Below are positions 27,858 through 40,700 of a DNA stretch of 64,000 nucleotides, piece after piece. Position numbers and translations under genes: made by a program. The notes below the pieces were generated by a model. That model saw only the letters and a program-made list of their open reading frames with translations, was not told where the DNA came from and ran no database searches. Source of the stretch: Baylisascaris procyonis (taxonomy: Eukaryota > Nematoda > Chromadorea > Rhabditida > Ascarididae); the NCBI GenBank assembly GCA_037389465.1, contig JAZARR010000021.1:62001-126000 (forward strand), written 5' to 3'. Position 1 is the stretch's first letter. Each line of letters opens with the position of its first letter.

Positions 27858-29118
27858 ATAGATAAATCGTAAGTCCTGGAATATCGATCATTCATCCATA
27901 AAACTATATATTGTATTTGCTGGGTGTGTTTATTCTTCGTAATTCCCCAACAGGCTTTCACTTGAGAGGGATTCCCGTTCAAAAGACCAATTAAGCACTG
28001 AAGTGAACAAGCATGATGCCCAGAATCGGTGAACGCATTTACCGACCAGATGCTAATGGATTCTCGCATACTCGAACGTAACAGTTCGAATATTATGGAT
28101 GGCATCGTAATTCCCCCTTCCCCTATCACCGTCATGCTGGCAAAGTTGCTGAATATCTCGAGATGTACGCCATTCATTTTGAAGAAGACAGTCCTCAGCC
28201 TCTCAACAACTCAACACTAATGTTACTTAAACCATAAGCGAAGCAGTATCAAGCAAGGTCAAAATAATATAAACACCCCTCGAGATCATCAATCTTTCAG
28301 AATATGCCTTTCTACCCTTAACCTTCAAACCTTTAAAGAGCCTAGTGAAAGCATTTATTTCATCTCAAATATTTGCACGGAATCATTACCGCTGAGAAAA
28401 AAAAAAAAACGAAATAACATTTATACAAATATTTATTTTTCAATACAAAATTAGTGAAAAAACGAAAAATAGGTAAAAATGCCAGATAGTTGGCAATAAC
28501 ATTTTATAAGAATTCATACATTTAAATATAAATACAATATTTCCTCAATTTTAAACGATCACATTCGGAAAAAGAGTGGAAACAATAAATGGGAATAGTA
28601 TCATGGCCTATAATTCCAAGAATACTACTTGTAATTAATATATAAGTAAATCCAATTCTTTTTTTTTTAAAGAAACCTCATATCGACGATAATTAATTAT
28701 ATCAATTAAATTGTTTTAATTTCAGTTTTCGTTTGTTGCAAACTTGTTTAAATATCAATAAATCTTCAACTTTCAAATTAAACATCCTTATTGAAATGTT
28801 TCAACAACCGAAATTATATCTCGTTGAATGCTATAAAAGTCGCTAGAAACCCGTTGATAATATATTATAACACTTATATGCTTTCTGTATTTATATCCTC
28901 TTGCCGCGCAAACAAACGTTGCAAACTTTCGCCGAATGATAGTGCTGTGTCCCACCGATCGAACGGTACAGAACGCAGTCGACTCGGTTCCGAGGAGAGT
29001 ATCGAGCGTGGAAACGATCGTGGTGAACGCCATTCTACTACCAACGTTAGTCGAATTTCTCCTTCAGGTTCTTCATCCAAAAGCGATAACTCTATCTGAA
29101 TTCACTCTGTATTGAGAG

Positions 29119-29156
<38 letters not shown>

Positions 29157-31615
29157 TACGCAAAACTATGATGATCATAATGACCTTCTTTAACGCTTCC
29201 CCCTCCTCCCGCTCTTTCCCAACAATCATAAAAAGCTTTCCATTTAAACTTATAAGAAAGAAAACATTTTTAACTTTTTGCTCAAGTCCCATCGGTTCTA
29301 TTGTGCATATGCTTGGCATGCCTAATCCGATAAGCGTATAATTCCAATGAAAAATAACGCCCCATCAATACATTCGCAATGGCTAACCAGTAAAGCATCT
29401 GCTCAGTAACCCGAAGGTCGCGAGTTCGATACCTTTGCGAACAACGTAACGTTTTCATTGTTCAAAGCGCAATTAAACTTATTGGACGATATCCCAGTTC
29501 GCTCGATTGTTGATCGAGCAACGCTCTACCTCTTAATTATCCATCCCACTGGCCAACGTCAGTACCACTCGGACGACAGTTACATACCTGGACTTCATCA
29601 ATGACGTCATTCTCAATATTTCGCTATTACATCTTTTTCAAACAGATAAATATAAAAAATTATACCGTAACACAAAAATATAAAAAATTATACCGTAACA
29701 CAATCAGCTTCCTCAGGATGCATCTTCCAGGCAATAAATTTGAATGGATATTCCACTTCTGAACATTCCACTATGGCCGCATCGAATCTGAAAAAAAAAA
29801 CGAGAAAAAAACATGAAAGCGTGAAAAATTATTTACTCGATTACCATAAGATGATGTTTGATCTACTCCGTCGTACCCCTCGAAATCGATACAGTATATC
29901 TCATATAAAGTCTTTACTTTTTGAGATTCGAAAACTAGGATCTCTACTAATGAGATTCAAAGATTATCAGAATCCCCCTCCCCATAAAAGAAATCATCCC
30001 TAATAATTTTCACAAAAAATTGAAAATCTACGTTTCAAAACAAGATTTTCAAATCATAAAAAAACGCATTAGTTATATATGGAAAGCGAAAATTATATTA
30101 GTTAGAAGAAATATTGCAATAGGTTGTTTTATAATAAGTTTCGATAAACGATAAAAATAAATAAAAACCATTTTTTAATAAAAAATTGTTACATTAACTA
30201 GACCATCAGATATCACTATCAATAATCAGTTTGCGACGTACTATTCATGAAAAGTCGAGAAGGACACTTTCAAATCAACAATGAGGGTTGGATTGGAGTT
30301 TAACTCAAAAATTCTAGAAATACAACAAAATAAAGAAATTAGAAGAATCTAACATACAAGCTACAAAGTTCGGCATATTCGCTGCACGTTGAGAGCAATG
30401 TTGAGCTCTCATTCCAATTTAATTCGAATGTAGCACCCAAACTACATTTCACTTCCGGTGCCGACTCCGGGAAATCAGAGGACGGCCGCAAACAAATCGA
30501 ATACTCAGAAGCGGCGAACCTGAAACCGATTAGACATCACTTTACGAACACATTCCTTTACTTGAACCTCCTTCAAGGGATGATCACAAATCACCAAATT
30601 TGCACTGCCAACCCGCATCGCTTCCAGCCCTGAGGTTCTGCGACCTATATCGAAACATAGGGACTTCTCGAGCTCAGATGAAGAAACTTCCTCAGGGCCG
30701 AGAGTTCCTGAGCTCCGGCGACGATAGCCCCTTCCCCTTCCATCTCCTTCTTATCTTCATGACTCAAATTTGCTCTTGACGCAACAACACGACAACAAAT
30801 GTGATGGATGCATGGAGTTCACTAGAGGCAACATGAATCAATATTGCGACGATCACGGGTCAAGCAGCCTCACATCGACTGCGATGGACATGAAAAAGAA
30901 TATTAGGGTGGGATTCATTCCTCAACGATATTGACTCCAAAATAAACTCCAACTAAAATGCGATATGCTATTGGCAATGATTAGAGAAAAGAATTAACGC
31001 TAATTAATAATACGCCGCTATATTTCTATATGAGTTATTGAATGCAAACTTCGATTACAATCTATTGCGATGTTTAATTGGTACCAATCATTACGATTAT
31101 AATTCAGGTCGAATATCGCAATAGCCGTCGTTATATGCCTATTGGATGGGTTTATGACGTTAGCATCCACTCATTTATGAATAATAATAGAAAAATTACC
31201 TGAATTTTACCTTAATTGTTATTTACCTGATTGCCAATCAACTCTACTGTTCAACTTGGAAATTTAAATGTTCAATATTTTAAAACTGGACTAAAGCTTT
31301 AGTTGATACCAATTCAAAAAAAAAAAAAAAAAAAATCGGAATCAATTAGTAAACCTACTTGAAATTCACGACAAGTGAATCAAGAGATTGGCCAAGTTCA
31401 CTGTCATAACCGGCATCAAGAACATCACAAACATCACATAGCCATCGCCATTTACCATCAGATATTCGTCGATGACTCGACCATAATTGCTCGAGAGTTG
31501 GTGTTATATTATTGTCGGTTATTGATGAATCAGAAGAGTTCCTTTCGAGGGGTTCAGCAAATACAACCCACGGATCATTCAATATCTCATTCACTGCATC
31601 CATTTCAATGCTCAT
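27836..31615 (-). CDS. Unidentified five-exon gene upstream of RNASEH2C
   Basis: Exons (minus): 31615-31359, 30519-30358, 29787-29694, 29095-28918, 28209-27962; the phases join cleanly (2/1, 2/1, 0/0, 1/2), giving about 313 aa. The start ATG lies 4 nt after an acceptor AAAATGCAG. The protein is acidic at the N-terminus and has no signal peptide, transmembrane segment or motif I recognise; short marks are LNDPWVVFAEP, CSLGATFELNW, FIAWKMHPEE and LTLVVEWRSP. The exon 4 end could also be 28927 and the exon 5 start is uncertain. At the 3' end, a GTGAAA donor at 27961 joins in phase 0 to the RNASEH2C acceptor, which would fuse the two proteins. Without that splice the frame stops at 27836, inside RNASEH2C exon 1. 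Intron 1 holds a GC-rich island. Confidence 0.65.
29121..29158. repeat. (TA)n microsatellite
   Basis: A TA-dinucleotide run just upstream of exon 4 of the unidentified gene, broken by one C near its end. Confidence 0.95.
29371..29610. mobile_element. tRNA-derived SINE-like segment
   Basis: A tRNA-like head (29373 to about 29445, plus strand) has a perfect 7-bp acceptor stem (TTCGCAA with TTGCGAA), a GCT/AGC D stem and a good B box, GAGTTCGATACC. The anticodon and T stems carry mismatches, so it is not a functional tRNA. The loop would read AGT (Thr). A GC-richer tail to about 29610 holds an oppositely oriented tRNA-like stretch (TGGCCAGTGGG on the minus strand). It lies in intron 3 of the unidentified gene. 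A decayed SINE is the best reading. Confidence 0.45.
29648..29703. repeat. Perfect 28-bp tandem duplication spanning a splice donor
   Basis: Two identical 28-bp copies (29648-29675 and 29676-29703) abut. The copy nearer the exon supplies the donor of exon 3 of the unidentified gene (ACG then GTATAA at 29693). The second copy repeats the same donor 28 nt downstream. Use of the second donor would put a TAA in frame, so only the first gives a full protein. Confidence 0.9.
30540..30940. other. GC-rich island with ORFs open on both strands
   Basis: About 400 bp near 50% GC sit in an intron whose flanks are about 30% GC. On the minus strand one frame is open across 30545-30750 and holds LCFDIGRRTSGLEAMRVG, then a good donor CAA-GTAAAG, but its phase does not fit the neighbouring exon. 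On the plus strand a frame is open from 30590 to a TAG near 30725 (with SSSDEETSSG), then on to a stop near 30934 in the same frame (with KCDGCMEFTRGNMNQYCDDH). Choices are a nested gene, an alternative exon, or a transposon relic. Confidence 0.4.
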
Positions 31616-33637
31616 ACATCTGCATTTTTAAGGAGACGTTCAATAATCTAAACGATTCTAAGAAAAAATAATTAAAAGGAAGTAGGGAGGAAAAGGCAAA
31701 AAATGGGAAAAAAGGTAAAGGGGGATGGGAAGAGGGGGTAATTCAGGCTCAAAAAAGACCCCCAAAATATATCAAACAACAAAACATTCAGTAATAAGAA
31801 TCAAAGGTAAATGAAGAAAGCATAATATGATAAATGAACATAATATTCATAGAAATCTTCCTAAACAAAAAAAACAAAACAAACTCCAAATTTGATCCCT
31901 CAACGAAACCGAAATCGACATCGAACGAAAGGATCGTTTTTAAATGAAAGTGAAGAATAAAAAAGCGAATAAAGTGAATGGAAATATACCACCTGATGGT
32001 TTTATTATAGCCCTTATCGAGGGCCATAGATCTGATTTTTGAGGTTTAAAATTTCTACAAGTCTCACTAGTTATCCAGTAGATTTTTTTATATTAAATAA
32101 TTCCCAACGTAATGATAAAACATTGCGAAAAGGTAAAATGACAGCCGGCTGACATGAAGAATAATTTTTTTTTAAAGATTATTGTGGAAAACAGGAAACG
32201 TCATCCCTAACTTATCGAATAAGACCTGAAAGGATGATTGCCTTCGTGATATCGACATCATTCAATGAGGTGAAAGTTGCAAATTTCTATTTTTGTCGAT
32301 AGAGAAAAATTCAATAAAAACTGCAAAAGTTTTACTCCTCAAGACATCAAGGTGAAATAAGGTGAGGTGAAAGTTCCCGAGCAAGTAGCTTAACCTTGAC
32401 CTTCTTCTTAGAAAGTTGTCAAGTTTCAAGTGTAGCAGACTATTTGAATATACTTTTGCCTAACTAGACACATTTTCCCTATGATACATTAAAAAGAGAG
32501 ACTGGCATTTACGTATAATTTTAAATGATTTAAAAATTTGCATATTAACAAATTTGCATACATTTAATTTTTATGATTCTTAATAAAAAAAAAAAACTAT
32601 CATGGAAGTATTGAGCATGTAACAACAATAAGATGAAACCTCTTTCCATGCCATTATTGCCTATAAACGATTTATGAATATTTAAATAATAAAATGTAGA
32701 AAATCATTTTTAAGATGTAACCATTGGCAAAAGAAAAAACAATTTCGAAAATATTGAAAAATCGTAGAAAAAGATTTCCAATTTTTAGTAAATTAGAAAA
32801 AAACGGCAAATAATTTTTAAGAAATTCAAAAAAGAAAAAAAACATTTTCTAGAAGATAAAGATATGGGAAATGAGAAAAAACAATTATGACGTCATAAAC
32901 CCTTTATGCAAATTTTCCGCATCTCAAATGTATGAAATATTGCCGATTAATATGTAACATAAAAGGAATCTCAACGAACCTTATCGGTATCTCACTTATG
33001 GACGTTCACTATTATCACTTAGATGGGAATTTCCATACCTCGATACTCATTACGCAGATTTTTTTTTTCTGCAAACGGTTCTACATGATGCAGCTCAATA
33101 TCAACGAAATACGTCGAAACATGAGCGAAGAAGGAAAGAATGCGTCTACGATGTAAATGAATGCCTCTTTTTTCTTTCTTTATTTTAGCATCATCCGATT
33201 TGAATAATCCTTCTTAATTTTATTTATAAATTATAAAAAAGAACACTTCAACTAATTTCTGAAAATATAATAATTCAAATGTATTTTCAAAAAATTATTC
33301 GAGAAAAAAATCTAAAAATTTCGTAAATTTTATATAACTTCAAGCGGTAAAGATAATAAAAAAATATGAATACGTAGATAAATCAAACGAGGAAAACAAA
33401 TGAGAAAAAATAAAAAATTTATTTTATTTGCATAAATATTTATTCTATTTGAATATTTTATTTTTACTAAAAAAAAATTTTTTTTGCATTAATTTTCCAA
33501 TAAAAATAACAAAAATAATAAAAATGATCCTAATAAATGAGCACATTAATATGCGAATAATAACAATAACGCGTAAAAACACAATAACAACGAGCAAAAA
33601 CAATGAACGAAAACCAAATTCTCAAGAAAAAAAACTT

Positions 33638-33747
33638 ATGCATAATTCAAAATCTAAAAAGCGCATAGGCCATTTTATGCATAATTCAAAATCTAAAAAG
33701 CGCATAGGCCGTTTTATGCATAATTCGAAATCTAAAAAGCGCATAGT
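33638..33747. repeat. 39-bp minisatellite, about 2.8 copies
   Basis: Units begin at 33638, 33677 and 33716 with ATGCATAATTC; the unit is 39 bp, a multiple of three. In one plus frame each unit reads MHNSKSKKRIGHF with small changes, inside a 117-codon ORF (33428-33781). That ORF starts in low-complexity AT-rich sequence, so I treat it as a repeat and not a gene. Confidence 0.85.
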
Positions 33748-34353
33748 CTGCAATGATAACCAAATAAAAAATTTTTATTAACGTTTGCTAATATTTTTTC
33801 ACTTTAAAAAATCTCAAAAAATTGCACAATTTTTACTAAACTCATAAATAAAAATAAAGCTATTTTAAACGGGAATAAATAGAAGGACTAATCAAAAAAC
33901 ATCGATGAGATTATCCCATCCCAATATCTGAACGACCTTAGCTAATGAACGTATCGTGGATCTTCCGACGAGAAACTTTTTTCCCTTCTATATTTCTTCC
34001 TTCTTGTCATCTCACCCTTTCCCTCTACACCTCTCAGTCTTTTCACAGCAGTTATTCTACCTGATTGCAATTGAACTCGAGGTCATGCTGCAGTTTGCGA
34101 TTATCATCTCTCATTGATGTAATGGTGAGATCGGATACATATAAACCCATCCGCATCGTATAATAAAACATATCCAGAATATTCGAGAATTTTATAGAAA
34201 ACATTTGGAAAATAACGGCGAATTGAAATAAATCACTATTTAAACTTCCAGCAATTCCCACTCAAAATTTGACATTTGCATAAGAAGCAGTAATTTGCAT
34301 ATATGCAACATGGCCGCATCGAAAGTGCTAAGAAGTCTTCACCTATTGCATAT

Positions 34354-34380
34354 GAGCTCGAGCTCGAGCTCGAGCTCGAG
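34354..34380. repeat. Palindromic hexamer repeat (AGCTCG)n
   Basis: Four and a half copies of GAGCTC in tandem; each unit is self-complementary. In one frame it reads as a run of serines, but the ORF has no other support. Confidence 0.9.
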
Positions 34381-34701
34381 TTCAAATAGCCGGCCAGATC
34401 AAGAAACACAAACACAACGTAACCACATCATTTATGCAAATCATCACAAGTTTAAATGCTTTAATCTTGTACACTTATAGTTCGACTCGACTCCACTGCG
34501 TAATAAACGATCAATTCGCGATCACTATTCGAAATGCAAATCTCTAAGATCACGTAAAGGAATATCCAAAAAATCTGTATATCTTTCTAGAAATCTTTAC
34601 TTTCTTTTTTGTCCCTCTCTACCTTCCTTGCCCCTTATACTTTCATAACAACATATTCAGTAATAACTATAACAACAAAACGAAAATTCAATAAAAATCA
34701 A

Positions 34702-37700
34702 TCATAAGACGATTTTATTTAGATTACTAAATCCAACTCCGATACAGGTCAATATTGCCTTATTCTCTGATCCAATTTTCTGATCGTCACCTTCTTTCCG
34801 TGTTTTCTTCCATTCATCGATCTTGAAGGTGATTTCGAAAATTTTCCTTAGATTCCTTAATGCGTGGACACTGAAAATGATCAATCCCATCTTGAAAGGC
34901 TAACAAAGCAAAGACCTCAGTTCAGGAAGCGCATATTCCCACCACGATCGCTTAGAAACATGAAAGGTCTTCAGGCAATAACTTTCCACCTCTGAACAGG
35001 AAGCTCGTTCTACTCCTCTCTCCCATTTTTCTTCTCTCTCAGTTACCACAACCTTATAACAGATTCTAGCCACCTTTCCTTTCTTCTTCTAGCTTACTCA
35101 ACAAGTGAGTGCAACACATCGGTAAAGAACTAAGAACCGGCAAAAATAAAAAACAACCAACCAATAAGTGGATAGCGGTCCAAAGAGGTATTTGCTTACA
35201 TCCTTCTCACCGAGTGTCATAAAAGTAACCGCAAGTGCCTGTGCACACGTATCCAAGCATCCTCCCTTCAAAATAACTCCACTATTCACATCGTCACATA
35301 TCACATAAAATAATACATGTTTAACTATCTGGTTACAATACCCACACATATATTGCTCGGCTTGTACCATTCTAAAGCTTCCAGTGGGTAAGTTGTGTAC
35401 CGAAAATTTTGGCAAGGCAATACAACGAATTAGCTAAGCGAAACCATGTCTTTTTTTAAACCTCGACGACAGGAAAGGGAACGAGTGAAGGAATTCCTTT
35501 CACAAGAGTTCCGAGCGTAAACAAACCTAAATAAATAAGAACCCAAAATTTTGGGTAAGAATTTTCCACAAAGCTGAAATTACTTTTTTTCGGCTGAACT
35601 ATCAGATAGGCAACTGTAAAATAAATTTTTTAAGAAAATAAATACAAACAAATATGTATCAACAAAAAAAGAACCGAATAAATTTGATTGAGAAGATTGC
35701 AAGCGGCTAGATGGCCGACATCTTCTGCGATCAACGGATTTCCCGGCTCATCTTTTGGCTTTGATATCGCTTCACCGTGATAGAAGACACCTTCTGTTGT
35801 TTCGGCAGTCAAAAAAAGACCATATCCAGGCGATCTAAAGCAAATCTGATCTGTCACAATCCAAACCCTCATTGCAACTATTAAATACCTCAACCGTCAA
35901 ATATAGAAAGTTGACTCACTAAACAAACTGCTGCAACACTTATGTGTTATATGTTTTTCTGAAGAACGCAATATATAACTGTATTATTGGCATGCATCGC
36001 ATTGAGTAGCACAAACAGATCTCATATCCATCACATACAAGCATCTAGTAAATCACAACCTCACTGATTCAACGATTCATCTTGACCTTTACTTATCTGT
36101 CGTTGTTTTTTTACCTCCATCCCAAAACAGTATATTAGGGGATCACTGCCAACAAAGTCATCTAAAGACTATTCACAGGATGTTAAATCTAGAAATATCC
36201 CCGCCAATTCAACTCATAGTTTTTAATTTCACATCGTACATAAACAGAAATATTATATGAAGGAAAAACACCTGCCCATTTCTATCACAGAAGCTTGTTA
36301 GTGATCATAATGGTCCAAAACAATGGCTCATTATCTCTCCTCCTCGCAGTCTGCTCATCACAGTTGGTCAAGCAACCTCATCTGCCACTAATAAACGATG
36401 TTTCCGGGTAGGGATCGTATCACTGATATGCGGACACAAATAAAAACGATGACTTTAACAAGCACTTGAAATTAAATCTCTTTCACCTGAACTAGATCAC
36501 ATACATTAAGTTGCATTTACAAACTTTGCCCCTGACAGATATGACCAGGAGACGAAGTTCTTGTCAGAAGTTCGATTGTAAAGTTACTATTTTGTTAACG
36601 CAAGACGAGCGTTGTATAATGAGTGGTGGATGCCTTTATAGATCCATCCCAGGTGCATGGCTTTATTCCCTAAGTCTTCCCAGTCCTAAGTCTATGGCAG
36701 GTAGTAATCTAAAGCCATGTGCAGGATAGATGAATACTTACGATCCGCCTGTAGCACCTTTACGTTGATCAACAGTTATGTAGACGTCTGCAATATAGCC
36801 TCGTAACGTTTTCTTTGCAGCGTCGATCATACGATGTGCCAATGAGGGGGATACTTTTGTAACGTAGGCCATACCTCGAATCTTGCACACTTTACCAGCA
36901 CGTTCCTCCTTAATAAATCTTTTTAACGCTAACTAAACTCTTAAGATTATCTGCTTTTCCTCAATCATATTTGCATATAAATATCAACGTTAACAGGAAA
37001 TAAGAAAAAACAATTCACGCAGACTATGAATATTTTAAGAAGTGAGAGTGCAGAAAAAGTAGTTTAAAATTCTATGAGAGATATCCGAATTATGAAAAGA
37101 ATTAAATTATACTTCGTTGAAAATACCCTTCCTATCATTTATTTCCCCACAGAAATGCCCCCAATTGATGGCAGCTCCTTATCAAAGAGATCTGCATATC
37201 CATACAGCAGCTTACTGAATACAGCAATCTCTATGAGCGATACGCGGTATGAACGCCGTTTAGTTTAATATATACGGCTCATCTAAACAGCATGTAACAA
37301 ACACACTAGCATATTAAATGAAAGTAATAAGACGTCGAGAAATGCAACCTTTTTTTTGGACATAGGCACATTTTGAACAGAACGCTTTCGATGATTATCG
37401 AGAAAATAAGACCCCTTGAGCTTTTATTCAAGAGAATAGGATAACGTGAACTAGATAGAACAACGCCATTTGATGTTTCATTAATAGCCATTGTTACAGA
37501 AAAAACTGACTCTATACTACCAACGTCGCAAAACTGTTTTCAAAAAAAATTTGCAAATCGTCGGTCCTCAACTCAAGCGTCAATACAACGACAATCGGTG
37601 CAAGAGTGGACCTTCAAGAACAGTTCAAAGAACACAGCTAAGTAGCATACCTGTACAGGTCGTAGAGTCCTTACAATTGGTGCTGTGAGAAGCACACTTC

Positions 37701-40700
37701 CACCACCATCTGGCTTTAATCCACGGGATATAATCTGCAGACAGATGTAAACGAATATATGACATTATTGCTTCAACCACCATCAACCAATTAAAAGCAA
37801 ATCGATACGTGATCGTTGCTTATTTCATATCTTCGTTTCTTTTATTTTTAAACTTCAGGCATAGTGACAATTATATTTATAACCCGCTATACCGTATCTA
37901 CCGTAAAAGCCCACTTACCGTACTTCACTACACTCGGTTTTTCTACACATCATACTATACCACGCGTCATACTGTATTCTATAAGAAGTACTGTACAATA
38001 TGGTTGATGGTACATAATGCTATATGTGTTACATGGAAAGCAATGCTCAAAATCCTTCTTCCATGGGAAATTCCGAGTTTTTTTTTTCGAATTATTCAGC
38101 ACTGCAAAGTGATTCAGTGATACTCAAATGCTGCATACAAAACAACAAACCACAGTAAAGAAAACTTCACTTCAAGCTCTAAATAAGGTTGGATGAATCA
38201 ACAATTAGCCCTATTGACTATCAACGAATTGAACAGAATTGTTTACGAGTACACTTTGAGATACTCTAATATCGATTGATTTCTTTATTATTTAATTTGA
38301 TCAATAATATTTAAATATTATGAGCATTTAAAAAAGGTCTTTTAGTGCAAGAATTTTAGGATAGCGGCATAATAGAGCATCTCACAAATAGTATAAAATT
38401 CCTTTGAGTAGTACAAAATATTTTTTTTTCTTTTCTCAAAAGTTTTCTATTCCCTTTCTTTTCCCATAATCTTTCTATGTTTTTTCTTCCTTTTACATCT
38501 CCCTTCTATTAAAGAATCACCTAGTGATAGCTATTATTAGCTCATTATCACCCTATCACTTACTCTCTATCCATCAACAAAAAAAAACTAAGTTTTAATT
38601 ATAAACAGATAAAAATAATAAAAAGAAAACCTTTATATCTAGCTGCTCGTTATTCAAGACGAATTTCTTGAACACTGGCAACCATGTACTTCGAATCGCA
38701 TCAACGCTTAATTCGTTAGGTGCGTTAGTCACCCCAGTCAGACGTGCACTTAATGGTCGTTTACAGAACGGAGCCAACATAAGCAATGGTTCCAAAAAAT
38801 AGCTGAAACAAGATATATAATAAGCCATAGTCCCAAATCATCTTATGCGTCACAACATGCTAAAACCTTCTCTAGCTATATTCCGCCTTTTTAAGTTGCT
38901 TCTGCCGCTAAGCCAACCAAAACTGTTTTAATGAATAATTAAAACCTCCGAAAAATGCGAAGGAAATAAAAGCAACAAATTATAATCGAGCAGGCCGTAT
39001 ACTTATCTGCTTCGAACGTCCGAAAAATTATGAAATTTGGCGATAAAATATGGTGAGAAGAACATTGCTGAACAAGAAAGTATCACCGTTGAAAAATAAG
39101 ATGTTCCCTTTGATATGCAGAAATGAGTCCGAAATCAAAGTGAGAGATTTGCTCATATATGAAACTTATTTCTTTTATGCTTTCTATATTACTTTATTAA
39201 CTTCTATATTATTTTATATTTTATTACCGCAATAGTCATATTCCCTCGTCGAATAGGATGACAAAATACACCATGGTAACTTAGAGGATATGTGCTTTTT
39301 TTCAGTCATTCACCGGAAGTGTAGATTGACCAGAAGCATAAGTAATCCAGAAATTTATATACACTATCCAGGTAGATAATCTTTTTAAAATCTTATGAAG
39401 GGAAAACTGAAAGACTGTGAATACGCTATACAGGCAGACATCCCTCAAAATCAGGCATACTCCTTACATATTTTTGAATCTTTCAATTCATGCACAAAAG
39501 CGATCGGTCACATTTTCAAAGATTAGTTGCAACTAAACATTGGTCTATTTATTGCGGCATATGGGAAAGCCGTCCTCTGTTTATTCCTCGATTACAATTC
39601 GAAGTGCGGGATTGCTTACTGCTAGGAATCTTGTGAGAACTCTATAATGCGGTGTTAGATGATCGAAACGATAGCAACATCTGAAATAACCTACCTCATA
39701 CATCTTTCGTTGCCACAATCAAGCGATACGGAACCTCCTTGGATGATGCCTGGCACAAATCGAATCTCCGTTCCTAAATACATCGTTTGAATAATTAGAA
39801 TGAACGTAACAAGTGGTTTGTAATGTATTCGCCTATAATAAATACGATTACTGATTCAATGAAACGATGCTCTTTAAGCGGAGAATCTAAATTAAACTAA
39901 TGGAAAAGGTAAATCATTGGACGAAAAATTGGAATTAGAAAAGCGCTGAACTCAGAAAAATCAAAGCGTTCTGGTTTGACTCGCATTTTGACTAAACAAA
40001 ACACCCATCCCCTCCCCCCTTTTCTTTATAGTGTTCTTCAAACGAGTACATATTCACATATAATCCATTTATACAATGCAAGCTAAATCGTCAACTCACC
40101 GGTTTCATTGATTTCAATTTGCGTTCCATTTGTGATTTTCTCAAGCAAAGATAACAATTTTGTCTCGAAATCTGAAAAAAAAAACAGTTCCATAAAGCAA
40201 AGATGAATAGAGTATAACGTCATGATACCTTCACTACCTGTACTTGTAGAATGCATATTGAATATCCAATTTCCATGTATCAACATCTCTTGTCTACTTT
40301 TTGCATACTGAAGCCCGGGCACTTGATGTTGTTGGATAGGGGTTAAGTCTGGCCCGATTGCATCACTTGAACAATATCAGGTTTAACCATAATCGCATGG
40401 AGATGACTTAAACCGGCGCTCGATTCCATCACAAAGACCCACCCAGAAGAGGATTTCATTCATCTTTATACGGCAATGGGTAAAATCGCATTCTGGCTCC
40501 GCTGCCGTCACCGATCGGAACCAGATATGAGGCAGATCGACATACCCATAATCGTGTTTGCTTCTTATCTATTTCAGAATTGTTCTTCATTCATAAAAAG
40601 TGATAGTTGGGTAATACCTAAGCATCGGAATTAAATGTCGTAATTCATAAATCAACAATTGAATAAACCTTTCAAGCCAGGTTCATCATCCATTGCACGA

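Larger units (their letters stand above)
31616..34701. other. Intergenic AT-rich stretch, unidentified gene to RCL1
   Basis: About 3.1 kb of AT-rich DNA with poly-A runs separate the two genes. It holds a 39-bp minisatellite (33638), an AGCTCG hexamer run (34354), and a weak coding-like patch at 34052-34261 ending in a donor-like CAG-GTAGAA. A 33-nt element at 32123 recurs at 61210. No confident gene is seen. Confidence 0.6.

Noticed and set aside
28029..29099. Plus-strand ORFs, including a Ser-rich C-terminus-like frame
   Set aside because: The minus frames here are fixed by the phases of exons 4 and 5 of the unidentified gene.
29373..29445. Functional tRNA-Thr gene
   Set aside because: The anticodon and T stems have several mismatches despite a perfect acceptor stem.
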